A stretch of 64,000 bases of DNA, from NCBI RefSeq assembly GCF_004323635.1, contig NZ_CP036515.1:2977501-3041500 (forward strand). Direction: 5' to 3'. Each line of letters opens with the position of its first letter. Positions within the stretch are counted from its first letter, which is position 1. Source of the stretch: Lichenihabitans psoromatis. GTDB lineage: Bacteria > Pseudomonadota > Alphaproteobacteria > Rhizobiales > Beijerinckiaceae. Of this stretch, positions 45,073 through 53,886 are shown in pieces. The notes beneath the pieces are model-generated. The model saw only the letters and a list, made by a program, of their open reading frames with translations, had not been told where the DNA came from and searched no databases. The translations under genes and the position numbers were made by a program.

Positions 45073-46425
45073 ATGACACTTGGGATTTACGTGCTCGGCC
45101 TTTTGCTCGTGGTCATCGGTGTGATTTGCGTCGCCAATGGCGCGCCGATCATCCGCCTCGAACAAGGTTGGGCCGAGGTGATCGCCGGATCTGTCATCGT
45201 GTCGGGCGGTTGTGTCACATTCGCGATCGCGGTTTTGGCGACGCGGCTCGACTCGCTTCGAGTTTTGCTGACCGCAACCGCTCCCGCCGCGATGCTCGTG
45301 GCGGAGCGCGGGGAAGACCGTACGGTCGATCGGGATCTGTCCCAGGACGACACCCTGTTCTCGCCCCGCCGGCCCGATCCGATTTTGGCCAACGACGATG
45401 CAGCACCGCGTCCCGACCCGCTCCGCCGCTGGGAGCCTGAGCCGCCGACTGTTGCGGAGCCGATCCGGCTTGAGGAACAGGCACGCCACGACGACCACGC
45501 GCGCCTTCTCGAGCCGAGCCGATCCGATATGTCGGTGAGCGAGCTGCCCGGTGACGCAGACGCTGAACGAGAGCCGCCGCATCAGGATGAGCAGCGCCTT
45601 GTCGCTGAGCCCGTGGCCGCACTTGAGGCCGCGCCCGTGCTTCGACCCGATTGGGACAACGCGGGCGTTCAGGACGCACCACAGCCGCGTCGTACATCGC
45701 GTTTTATGTCGACCATTATGGAACGCGCCGACGCGCTGCGGAAACGCAATCCGTTCGAGCGTCCGGCTCCTGCGATTTCAGATCGGCCATCCGCCGTGCA
45801 GCCTGTGCTGGTCCCCATGCACGATACGATGCTGTCCGACGCGCCGGCACGAACCTCGATTGATCTCTCATCCGGCTGGCCAGACCTTTCCCAAGATGGG
45901 CATCGGTTGCAGACGGGCGAGAGCGAGGATCGTTTCGAGGCGTTGGCTCATCCCCACGAGCATGAGGCTCACGGCCATGAGGCTCACGGCCATGACGCTC
46001 ACGAGCATGAGGCTCACAGCTTCGACGCGCATGAGGGCGGGGCCGAGCCGCGCGATGACGACGGACTAGCGACGCATCCGGATCAGGACCACCCAGTCGA
46101 TAATGGTCACGACCTCGAGCATGAGCCAAGGACCTATGGCGAGCCGGACCCGCATGAGACCGAGGAGCGCGTAGAGACGGGGTCGTCTTATCCCGATCTT
46201 CAGCATCACGAGCCTCTCCAGGCTGAGGCCGAGACGAACGAAGCCGACGTCGCCCCGCACCCGCTCAGCCCGACGATCGTTGGCCGCTACAATGCCGGCT
46301 CGGCCTCGTACGTGATGTATTCGAACGGAATGATCGAGGTCGAAACCGACACGGGCGTCCACCAATTCGGCTCGATGCAGGAGCTGAAAGCCTTCATCGA
46401 GCAACAGGACGTCAACCGCGCTTAA
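45073..46425 (+). CDS. Membrane protein with His-rich acidic linker, unknown function
   Basis: About 450 aa. Two N-terminal membrane helices (about residues 3-22 and 35-58) lead into a long, disordered, acidic stretch (about 80-400). Within it a block around residues 297-325 is dominated by His, Glu and Ala (His at almost every second or third position) and could bind zinc or nickel. The last 45 residues form a small folded-looking domain (VGRYNAGSASYVMYSNGMIE...). I recognise no family. It ends in a four-base convergent overlap with the peptidase gene. Confidence 0.75.
   Translation: MTLGIYVLGLLLVVIGVICVANGAPIIRLEQGWAEVIAGSVIVSGGCVTFAIAVLATRLDSLRVLLTATAPAAMLVAERGEDRTVDRDLSQDDTLFSPRRPDPILANDDAAPRPDPLRRWEPEPPTVAEPIRLEEQARHDDHARLLEPSRSDMSVSELPGDADAEREPPHQDEQRLVAEPVAALEAAPVLRPDWDNAGVQDAPQPRRTSRFMSTIMERADALRKRNPFERPAPAISDRPSAVQPVLVPMHDTMLSDAPARTSIDLSSGWPDLSQDGHRLQTGESEDRFEALAHPHEHEAHGHEAHGHDAHEHEAHSFDAHEGGAEPRDDDGLATHPDQDHPVDNGHDLEHEPRTYGEPDPHETEERVETGSSYPDLQHHEPLQAEAETNEADVAPHPLSPTIVGRYNAGSASYVMYSNGMIEVETDTGVHQFGSMQELKAFIEQQDVNRA
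45961..46020 (+). repeat. Four tandem 15-bp units coding His-rich peptide
   Basis: CATGAGGCTCACGGC twice, then CATGACGCTCACGAG and CATGAGGCTCACAGC, directly adjoining. Each unit encodes H-E/D-A-H-G/E/S, so expansion or contraction keeps the frame and changes the number of histidines. Confidence 0.92.
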
Positions 46426-48548
46426 CGCGTGGGCGCAGCGGCCGACACGCAAGTCATCGCAAAGGCATATTCGAGCGCGATCTCTTCCAGCCTATCGAAC
46501 CGGCCGGAGGCGCCCCCATGTCCGGCTTCCATGTTGGTTTTCAGCAGGATCGGACCACCCGATGCGGTCGCGCGCAGCTTTGCGACCCATTTTGCCGGCT
46601 CCCAATAGGTCACCCTTGGGTCGGTGAGGCCGCCTAACGCCAGAATCGGCGGATAGGGCCGGGGCGCGACATTGTCGTAGGGCGAATAGGATCGGATCGT
46701 GTCGAAGGCCGTCCGGTCGAGGATGGGATTGCCCCATTCAAGCCATTCGGGCGGCGTCAGTGGAAGGTCCGCGTCGAGCATCGTGGTCAGCACGTCGACG
46801 AATGGAACATCCGCGATGATGCCGGCGAACAGACCCGGCGCCATATTGGCGACCGCGCCCATCAACATGCCGCCCGCGCTGCCGCCCTGGGCGACGATGC
46901 GGCCACGAGCCGTGTAGCCTGCTTCAATCAGGTGATGAGCTGCCGCTATGAAATCATTGAATGTGTTCGGCTTATTGGCCAGCTTGCCCTTGGTGTACCA
47001 GGCCCAACCTTTGTCGGTACCACCCCGGATATGTGCGATCGCAAACACGAATCCGCGATCGACGAGCGACAAACGGTTGGCTCCGAAGGCGGCCGGAATG
47101 GCATAGCCGTAGGCGCCATAACCATAGAGTAACAGCGGCGCCGAGCCATCGAGTGGCGTATCCTTCCGATACAGAAGCGAAACCGGAACCGTCTCGCCAT
47201 CGGCTGCTGTCGCGAAGACGCGGCGGCTCACATATTGCTCGGGATCGTGCCCGGACGGCAGTTCGCGCCGCTTCCGAAGAATGCGACGCCGCTCACCCAT
47301 ATCGTAATCGAACACCTCGTCCGGCGTCGTCAGAGACGAGTAGGAAAATCGAATCGTCTGGGTGTCCTGCTCGGCGACATCACCGAGGCCGAGATAATAG
47401 GCATCCTCGTCGAAATGGATCGAATGTTCCTCGCCGCTCTCGATGGTACGAACGACGATCCGAGGAAGACCATTTTCGAGCTCTAAACGAACCAGGTGAT
47501 CGCGATAGACATCCGCATGGAGAAGCAGTCGACCGGCCCGATGCGGCACGAGATCCACCCAATCGGCTCTCCCGTCGCAGGATAGGGGCGCCTCGACGAT
47601 CTTGAAATCTTCGGCGCCATCGGCGTTGGTGCGAATGAAGAGACGGTCGTGACGCTGATCGACGTCGTAGCGGAGGCCGGGCTCTCTCGCGGCGATGAGG
47701 TGACGCGAGACCGCGCCCATCACGCTCAAGTCGACGAGGTGGTTTTCGGTCGCATCATGGCCGTGAACCGAAATGACCGCGAACTGGCCGGATCGCAGAC
47801 GTTCGATCGAAACAAACCAACCGGGGTCCGGCTCATGGAAAACGAGATCGTCGACGTCACCGCTGCTGCCGAGCCGGTGGCGATAAACGCTGCTGGCGCG
47901 ATGGTTATCGTCCATCCGCACGTAGAGGAAGGAAGCGCAATCGGCGAACCAAACGGCATTGCCGTCCGTCTGCGGCACCCGATCGGCAAGATCGCTGCCG
48001 GCTTCGATGTCACGCACCTGTAGGGTGAACAACTCTGATCCTTTGAGGTCCGCGCTCCAGGCAAGCAGCCGATGGTCCGGCGAATGCTGCGCTGCCCCGA
48101 TTTCGAAGAACGGATGCCCTTCTGCGAGAACATCGCCATCCAGCAAAATCGTCTCGTCGACCTCGGTATCGCGCGGGCGTCGACACACAATCTCATGCTG
48201 TCCATTATCGCGGTGGCGAACGTAATAGTCGAAAGGCCCATCCGAGACCGGAACGTCGCTGTCGTCTTCCTTGATGCGCGCGCGCATTTCGGCGATCAAG
48301 CTTGTCTGCAAATCGCTCGTCGGCGCCAGAACAGCATCCGCATAAGAGTTTTCGCGATCGAGCATGGCCTTGATGTCCGTCGGCAGGGCAGAGGGTTTGC
48401 GGAGCACCTCCTGCCAGTTCGACGCCTTCAACCACGCATAGGGATCATCCAATTCGAGGCCGTGCACGATCGTGAGGCTCGATCGCCGTTCGGCGGGAGC
48501 CGGCGGCTGGGCAGATGCGAAGGGGGGCTCGCTTGTCAGGGCTGTCAA
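46422..48548 (-). CDS. ptrB: Oligopeptidase B (S9 family prolyl-oligopeptidase)
   Basis: About 708 aa cytosolic serine peptidase cutting short peptides after basic residues. Beta-propeller N-terminal half and alpha/beta-hydrolase C-terminal half with nucleophile Ser in GGSAGG, Asp near DPRVTYW and His in AGHGG. The start is uncertain: no in-frame ATG exists at the N-terminus. I use the TTG at 48548, just before homology begins; a TTG at 48662 would add 38 residues. Confidence 0.9.
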   Translation of the reverse strand: MTALTSEPPFASAQPPAPAERRSSLTIVHGLELDDPYAWLKASNWQEVLRKPSALPTDIKAMLDRENSYADAVLAPTSDLQTSLIAEMRARIKEDDSDVPVSDGPFDYYVRHRDNGQHEIVCRRPRDTEVDETILLDGDVLAEGHPFFEIGAAQHSPDHRLLAWSADLKGSELFTLQVRDIEAGSDLADRVPQTDGNAVWFADCASFLYVRMDDNHRASSVYRHRLGSSGDVDDLVFHEPDPGWFVSIERLRSGQFAVISVHGHDATENHLVDLSVMGAVSRHLIAAREPGLRYDVDQRHDRLFIRTNADGAEDFKIVEAPLSCDGRADWVDLVPHRAGRLLLHADVYRDHLVRLELENGLPRIVVRTIESGEEHSIHFDEDAYYLGLGDVAEQDTQTIRFSYSSLTTPDEVFDYDMGERRRILRKRRELPSGHDPEQYVSRRVFATAADGETVPVSLLYRKDTPLDGSAPLLLYGYGAYGYAIPAAFGANRLSLVDRGFVFAIAHIRGGTDKGWAWYTKGKLANKPNTFNDFIAAAHHLIEAGYTARGRIVAQGGSAGGMLMGAVANMAPGLFAGIIADVPFVDVLTTMLDADLPLTPPEWLEWGNPILDRTAFDTIRSYSPYDNVAPRPYPPILALGGLTDPRVTYWEPAKWVAKLRATASGGPILLKTNMEAGHGGASGRFDRLEEIALEYAFAMTCVSAAAPTR

Positions 48549-48819
48549 GGGATGATCCGGGTCACGAGGTGGCGCATCGGCTGTATTGATCCGGCCGACA
48601 GGATCGACGGCAGACGTCTCATGAGAGGTAGCTAATGCCTGTGATCTGAGCCGACAAGGCAATCTGGTTCGGGATCCTTTGCCAGCAGAACGACGGGCGG
48701 CTTGAAGCCGCGATCAGCTTCATTGACTTGTTAGCGATTACCGGCGATATCGCAAAAGTTGTTCGATCAATTTTATGGATCGCAATGCCTAACCTTTGTC
48801 TTTCCCAATACCGCAAGAG

Positions 48820-49254
48820 ATGTTTCCCGTGACAGGAAAGCCTGATTCTGGCGAAGTCTTGCTCCTCGCCGCAGATATAATTTCCGCATATGTCAGCAAT
48901 AATGCTGTTCAAGCGAGTGAATTACCTAACGTCATCTCTGTCGTGCATACGGCGCTGCGAAGACTTGGGACGCCTGATGTATCGACGCCGCTGCAACCGG
49001 AGGTCTTGAGACCCGCGGTTTCGATTAGGCGGTCGATTACACCGGATTACCTGATCTGCCTCGAAGACGGGAAGAAGTTCAAATCGCTCAAGCGGCATCT
49101 TCGCACGCATTACGAAATGTCGCCGGAAGATTATCGCGCCAAGTGGAACCTCCCCTCGGATTATCCGATGGTCGCGCCCGCTTATGCGCGGGAGCGGTCG
49201 CAACTCGCCAAGGAAATGGGTCTCGGTCAACAGCGTCGCTTGAAGAACCGCTGA
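48820..49254 (+). CDS. mucR: MucR family transcriptional regulator
   Basis: About 144 aa Ros/MucR zinc-finger protein: N-terminal oligomerisation region (LLLAADIISAYVSNNAVQASELPNVISVVH) and a C-terminal finger (about residues 75-125) with the C/D/H/H ligands in LICLEDGKKFKSLKRHLRTHY. In Rhizobiales MucR represses exopolysaccharide, motility and virulence genes and binds AT-rich DNA, including its own promoter; the 250 bases upstream here are notably AT-rich. ATG at 48820 matches homologues; TTG at 48796 is also open. Confidence 0.93.
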   Translation: MFPVTGKPDSGEVLLLAADIISAYVSNNAVQASELPNVISVVHTALRRLGTPDVSTPLQPEVLRPAVSIRRSITPDYLICLEDGKKFKSLKRHLRTHYEMSPEDYRAKWNLPSDYPMVAPAYARERSQLAKEMGLGQQRRLKNR

Positions 49255-49264
49255 GCCGCTGACC

Positions 49265-49705
49265 TTAATGGTGAACGGCTGCTTCGGCGCCAAGCGCCTG
49301 AGCCGCATCGCGCTTGATGCGGTCCACCATGGCCCGCACGCCATTCGATCGCTGCGGGGTTAAATGTTCGGTCAGACCGAGACGAGCATAGACCTCTGCG
49401 GCGTCGAGGGCGAGAATATCGCGCGCGGCCCGGCCCGAATAGAGCGCCAAGGTGATGGCGATGAGACCTTTGACGATGTGGGCGTCGCTATCGCCCCGAA
49501 ACGTCAAAATCGGCGCATCGCCCTCGTGGCCCACGGCGGTCTCGAGCCAAACCTGACTGGCGCAGCCTTTCACGCGGTTGGCTTCGGAATGCGCGTCCGT
49601 GGGGAGCGGGTCAAGGTCGCGCCCAAGCTCGATCACGTAGCGATAGCGTTCTTCCCAATCGTCGATGAAGGCGAAGTTCTGTTCGATGTCGTCAATGCTC
49701 GGCAT
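49265..49705 (-). CDS. sufE: Cysteine desulfuration protein SufE
   Basis: 146 aa. Accepts persulfide sulfur from a SufS-type cysteine desulfurase for Fe-S assembly. The active Cys is in VKGCASQVWL near residue 51, and DIEQNFAFIDDWEERYRYVIELG at the N-terminus is typical. The suf operon itself is not in the window. Converges on mucR with a ten-base gap. An open extension to 49789 has no family match. Confidence 0.93.
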   Translation of the reverse strand: MPSIDDIEQNFAFIDDWEERYRYVIELGRDLDPLPTDAHSEANRVKGCASQVWLETAVGHEGDAPILTFRGDSDAHIVKGLIAITLALYSGRAARDILALDAAEVYARLGLTEHLTPQRSNGVRAMVDRIKRDAAQALGAEAAVHH

Positions 49706-49828
49706 ATCGATCCAACTATCGGTCGCGTCTCGTTCTGTCGGCAGCCTGGTCGGTTCGCAGCAGCGTACTGACCGTCCTGGTACCTTCACGGAACATAGGG
49801 TTGCGTCGGCAGGATCACCACCGTCCGA

Positions 49829-50161
49829 TTAGCGCACCGCGCTTTCGTTTCGGGCCGTCAGCACAGGACCGGCCCATCCGCGCTGGCGGTCGGACGCCGT
49901 CAACGTATCGCGGGACGACGTGCGGATCGCGCCCGTCGCCAGGGCTCTCGCCGCGGCGCCCATCGATTCGGGGATGATCGTCCCGGTCACCCATCCGGCG
50001 CAGGCGGCAGGTGCGACGCGACACGCGCGATCGAGCGACCTCGCCGCAAACTGGCCGGCCTCGCTCGCCGATGTAGCGACCACGTCGGAGGGCCGGGGTG
50101 CGTTCGGCAGGAGCGACACGACGATCCCGATGCAGATCGCCGAACGAACGAGGAAAAACAT
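49829..50161 (-). CDS. DUF5330 family membrane-anchored protein
   Basis: About 110 aa: an N-terminal helix (MFFLVRSAICIGIVVSLLP), then a short extracytoplasmic region with conserved cysteines (DRACRVAPAACAGW). Resembles DUF5330 proteins of Rhizobiales; function unknown. The Met at 50161 has CGGAG upstream; Mets at 50182 and 50203 are also in frame. Confidence 0.7.
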   Translation of the reverse strand: MFFLVRSAICIGIVVSLLPNAPRPSDVVATSASEAGQFAARSLDRACRVAPAACAGWVTGTIIPESMGAAARALATGAIRTSSRDTLTASDRQRGWAGPVLTARNESAVR

Positions 50162-50276
50162 GAAACAGGCGCTCCGCAGCATGCCGATGGTCGGTTGCGT
50201 CACTCATCAATAAACGAAGCGGCCAAAGGTCTCCTCAAACCTTTGAGTCGAATGGTTCGGGAAGCCGTATCGCTTC

Positions 50277-50289
50277 CTTAACCTTAACG
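50277..50289 (+). promoter_or_regulatory. Motif CTTAACCTTAACG upstream of the PD-(D/E)XK-like gene
   Basis: Exact reverse complement of the 13 bases at 4242-4254. It contains two TTAAC half-sites seven bases apart start to start, reminiscent of CtrA half-sites but without the N7 spacing of the full CtrA box. A further TTAACCTT lies near 55075. Function not established. Confidence 0.3.
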
Positions 50290-50302
50290 GCGGGAGATCG
50301 AG

Positions 50303-50902
50303 ATGCGAGATTGGCGTCGCGATGCGAGTGGTGTTTCTGTTGGTTGGTCGGCTAAGTCAGTGCAAGATCGAATTATGAACACTGACCAAGCCCGCTTCAG
50401 TCAAGCCATCACCGAGGCCGCGAACCGCGCTGAGGCGACGGCTCTGCTGATCAGGGCAGGGTATCGAGTCTATCGGCCAGAGGCAGATATTGAAGGCGAG
50501 GATTTGGTTATCCGCGTCCCGGCTGAGACTGCGCTCCTGACCGGTGAGCTTCGCGGTGTTCAGCTCAAGGGCCGGCCCGTCGTTGACGAACGGCGCTATG
50601 GCGGCCGCGATCTTTGGATGCTGTTCCCATCAACAAGATACAATGCGGAGGTCGCTCGCGAGTGGTTTCTGGTTCCGCACGATCATCTTTTCGCTTGGGT
50701 TGAAAATCGCCATGGCTCCGCTCCCAAGTGGGATCGTTACTGGAGCTACCCGTCGATCTCAAAGCCGCTAGCGAGCTTTCTTGCGGAGTACGTGGTAAAA
50801 CCCCTGGATCCGAACGGCATGCGCTTCGTGGAGACGGGCGAAAGCGCAACCATCACTGACGTCGATGGCAATCCGGTCAATTTCGACGAGCGCATCGGAT
50901 AA
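50303..50902 (+). CDS. Putative PD-(D/E)XK nuclease-fold protein (orphan)
   Basis: 199 aa. The core follows the PD-(D/E)XK plan: helix EAANRAEATALLIRAGYRVYRP, a strand with acidic residues (ADIEGEDLVIRV), then LRGVQLKGR as the Q-x-K element, like the group-I-intron-associated endonuclease family. The rest has many aromatics and no known domain. GGGAG lies six bases before the ATG at 50303; a Met at 50375 is nearer to the conserved part. Base composition is visibly lower in GC than the neighbours, so recent acquisition is possible. No methylase or partner gene adjoins. Confidence 0.6.
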   Translation: MRDWRRDASGVSVGWSAKSVQDRIMNTDQARFSQAITEAANRAEATALLIRAGYRVYRPEADIEGEDLVIRVPAETALLTGELRGVQLKGRPVVDERRYGGRDLWMLFPSTRYNAEVAREWFLVPHDHLFAWVENRHGSAPKWDRYWSYPSISKPLASFLAEYVVKPLDPNGMRFVETGESATITDVDGNPVNFDERIG

Positions 50903-51046
50903 ATTGCACACCGAGACACTACCGGATCGTCGCATTACTTGCGTTTGCTCGCCGTCTCGCGGTTGTATTTAGGGTTCGCTTAAGGCCGGCCCCCCATAGT
51001 GCTCTCAAGACGCAGCGTCGATTGCACGTGGCGTGCGGAGCGTGGC

Positions 51047-52888
51047 GTGACCGTTCTATTGAGCTTGCTGAATCATATCGACCGGCTCGTCCATCCCGAC
51101 GCTCGCGCTTCCGAGGTCGAGCGTGTGCGGCATGGCTCTTTCATCGCCACCCGCCTTGGCCTGTTCCTCGCCGCCATCGTCATGGTCCCAATCGGCCTCG
51201 CGTCCGGCCATGTCCCGACCCTGTGGGATGCGCTCGTGCTGGCGTGGCTGACGCTGCCCTTGGTGGCCGTGGGCTACGTTTCGAGAACCGGCCGTTTAAG
51301 GCAGGCGGAAGTGGCGTGCCTGATCACCTGGGCCGGCTTTGCGGTCACGGCTTGTTTCGCCGGCGGTCTCAGTCTCTATGGCGCCTATGCGTTGCTTCTT
51401 CTGATCCCGCTCGAGGCGACATTTGGGTCCGATCCGCGCCTCGTTCGTTTCGCTCTGATCGGTACCGCGCTGGTCGGGTTGGGGCTTGCGATCGCGGCTC
51501 GATCGGGGGCTGTGGCCGATCTCGGTGCCGATATTCCCGTCACCGACGCGATCATCGTCGGTCCGGCGCTGGCCTATTGCATCGTGCTGGCGCTGGTGGC
51601 GTCGTCGCTCCAGCGTTTGCGCGATCGGCTGCACGGTCTCGGTGAGCAGCGTTACAAAGTATTGTCCGAAGCGATCGGCGATCTCCTGCTTCGGTACGAT
51701 CGGGCTGGCGGCGTCTTGATGGCCAGCCGCGAAGCCGAACAACTTTTCGGCATCCGACCGCGCGACCTTCTCGGCCGCGGGTTCTTCGAGCGGGTGCATG
51801 TCGCTGATCGCCCCGCCTTTCTGAAGCTGTTCAGCGATGCCGGCACTTTCGGCGGCAATGTGTCTGCGCGCTTGCGCTTACGCACATCGTTGGTGGATGG
51901 CGATGCTGCCCGACGCGACACGCCGGTCTTCGCCTGGATCGAGGTCCGCGCACGGCGCTCCGACACGTGCGAGCAGGCCGCGAGCCCGGCCGATCCAAGC
52001 ATCATCGCGATCGTGCGGGACATCACGGCGCAGGTTCAGCACGAGCAGACGATCCAGCAAGCGCGCGCCGAGGCCGAGCGTGCCAATAGCTGGAAGGATG
52101 GTTTCCTCGCCAATGTCAGCCATGAACTCCGTACCCCGCTCAATGCCATCATCGGTTTCTCCGAAATGCTATCCAGCGAGGCCTTGACGCCGCGCGATCC
52201 ACGGAAGCAGCGGGAATATGCCGGCATCATCACGACCTCGGGTCATCATCTCCTGTCGGTCGTCAATTCGCTGCTCGACATTTCGAAAATCGAAGCGGGT
52301 CGCTTCGATCTCGAGCCCGAGGCGTTCGACGTCGCCGATCTAATTCGCACCTGTTCCGACATGATCGGGCTGAAGGCCGAGCAGGCCGGCGTCTCGATCG
52401 CGCAGGACACGTCGGGCTTCAGCGGTGCGATCGTCGCGGACCAACGCGCCTGCCGGCAGATCGTGATCAATCTTCTGTCCAACGCTTTGAAGTTCACGCC
52501 GCGCGGCGGTCAGGTGACGATCACGGCCAAGCCGCAAGGCACATCGGTGCTGATCGTCGTGGCCGATACCGGGATCGGCATTGCGGCGCGCGACCTGGCC
52601 CGGTTGGGCAACGCGTTTTTCCAGGCGAAGTCCGGCTACGATCGTCCTTATGAGGGAACCGGACTCGGCCTGTCGGTCGTGCGTGGCCTCGTCGGTCTGC
52701 ATGGTGGCACCATCGCGGTCGAGAGCGCGCTCGGGGAGGGAACCCGCGTCTCCGTTCGCTTGCCCCTCGATTGCCGGATTGTGGGCGCAGGCCTCGGCGC
52801 CGCCACGATCGAAACCGTTCCGCGCTACGCGAAATCCCCCGTGTCGGCCGTCATGACCGATCTCCCGAAGGTGCAGAAAATTGCGTGA
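51047..52888 (+). CDS. Membrane-bound PAS sensor histidine kinase
   Basis: About 613 aa. Five or six membrane helices (about residues 33-195), a PAS domain (about 205-330), a HisKA dimerisation domain with H359 in FLANVSHELRTPLNAI, and a HATPase domain with N, G1 and G2 boxes (NLLSNALKF, DTGIGI, GTGLGLSVV). No receiver domain and no response regulator next to it. The GTG at 51047 has CGGAG before it. It autophosphorylates and passes phosphate to an unknown partner. Confidence 0.92.
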   Translation: MTVLLSLLNHIDRLVHPDARASEVERVRHGSFIATRLGLFLAAIVMVPIGLASGHVPTLWDALVLAWLTLPLVAVGYVSRTGRLRQAEVACLITWAGFAVTACFAGGLSLYGAYALLLLIPLEATFGSDPRLVRFALIGTALVGLGLAIAARSGAVADLGADIPVTDAIIVGPALAYCIVLALVASSLQRLRDRLHGLGEQRYKVLSEAIGDLLLRYDRAGGVLMASREAEQLFGIRPRDLLGRGFFERVHVADRPAFLKLFSDAGTFGGNVSARLRLRTSLVDGDAARRDTPVFAWIEVRARRSDTCEQAASPADPSIIAIVRDITAQVQHEQTIQQARAEAERANSWKDGFLANVSHELRTPLNAIIGFSEMLSSEALTPRDPRKQREYAGIITTSGHHLLSVVNSLLDISKIEAGRFDLEPEAFDVADLIRTCSDMIGLKAEQAGVSIAQDTSGFSGAIVADQRACRQIVINLLSNALKFTPRGGQVTITAKPQGTSVLIVVADTGIGIAARDLARLGNAFFQAKSGYDRPYEGTGLGLSVVRGLVGLHGGTIAVESALGEGTRVSVRLPLDCRIVGAGLGAATIETVPRYAKSPVSAVMTDLPKVQKIA

Positions 52889-52895
52889 AGCCACC

Positions 52896-53516
52896 ATGTC
52901 CGATCTTGGGGCGTCTCGACCCCGCAAGGCCTCCGGCAAGGGCGGGACATCCGCTCGTGCCTCGAAGGCGAGTTCGTTCCGGTCGAAACTGCGGCGCATC
53001 CGCCCGCAAGCCATCACGGGGATCGCGAGCGCCGGCTTCGCGGCCATCATGGTCGGGATCGTGCTGAACGCGGTGGTGTTCCAGAAGGGCCGGCATCCGG
53101 CGCCTCTGTTCGGCTCCGTCCCCTCGGTCGCAAGCGCGCCGCATCCAACGATTCTACCGCCGGTTCGCGTGCAGGCTGCCGCGCCACAGCCAAACCTCGC
53201 CGACGCGCCGGTTTCGGATGCGGCTGCCCCGTCGCCGCATGCGGTTCCGGCTCCGGTGCGTCAGGTTATTGCGCCCGCCGCGAAACCGAAGGATGGCATC
53301 GCGCAATTTCTCCGTGAGAAGCCACAGGCCGATCCTCACGGCACGGCGTCGATCCCGCGTAGCGCGTCGATTCATCCGGGTGCGGCCAAGCCGGCTGTTA
53401 ACGGCAAATTGGCAGAAACCCACAAGCCGAAGATGCGCCCAGGGCAGCATAATCCAGCCGTGAAGACAGCTGCGGCGAAGCCGAAGGCGACACCAGCCGT
53501 CTCGGTCGAAAACTAA
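52896..53516 (+). CDS. Single-span protein with Pro/Ala-rich tail, unknown function
   Basis: About 206 aa: basic N-terminus, one membrane helix (about residues 42-65), then a long Ala/Pro/Lys-rich exported or disordered tail. It starts seven bases after the kinase stop and ends directly against the DUF1491 gene, so the three form an operon. No family recognised. Confidence 0.7.
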   Translation: MSDLGASRPRKASGKGGTSARASKASSFRSKLRRIRPQAITGIASAGFAAIMVGIVLNAVVFQKGRHPAPLFGSVPSVASAPHPTILPPVRVQAAAPQPNLADAPVSDAAAPSPHAVPAPVRQVIAPAAKPKDGIAQFLREKPQADPHGTASIPRSASIHPGAAKPAVNGKLAETHKPKMRPGQHNPAVKTAAAKPKATPAVSVEN

Positions 53517-53867
53517 ATGTCGGAGCGGCTCCGGTCGGATTTTTGGGTCGGCGCTTATATCAGGCGCTGCTCCAGCGAGGGCGTGGTGGCGATGTTGCGG
53601 CGGCGCGGAGCCGCAGAGGCAGGCGCCATCATGGTCAAGGTCGACCGGCTGGACGGCACCGCGACGCTTTATGCGCCCGCACCACAGACCGCCTTCGCCG
53701 AACGCGGCATCGATCGCTTGTTCGCGCGCGCCCATACGGAGGATGCGATCGCTGTGATCGACGCGGAAATTCGCCTGAAGAGCCAGATCCGCTTCGACCC
53801 GGATCTTTGGATCGTCGAAGTCGAGGACCGGACGGGACGCTCGTTCCTCGACCTCGACGAGACCTGA
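53517..53867 (+). CDS. DUF1491 family protein
   Basis: 116 aa. Recognised by RSDFWVGAYIRRC, a middle MVKVDRLDG and the end DPDLWIVEVEDR. A small alphaproteobacterial family of unknown role. The ATG follows the upstream TAA without a gap. Converges on the DUF2336 gene. Confidence 0.88.
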   Translation: MSERLRSDFWVGAYIRRCSSEGVVAMLRRRGAAEAGAIMVKVDRLDGTATLYAPAPQTAFAERGIDRLFARAHTEDAIAVIDAEIRLKSQIRFDPDLWIVEVEDRTGRSFLDLDET

Positions 53868-53886
53868 GGCGCGTCGGTTCTCGAGG

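Noticed and set aside
50277..50289. Full CtrA box
   Set aside because: The TTAA elements are two bases apart instead of seven, so the canonical TTAA-N7-TTAA is not met.
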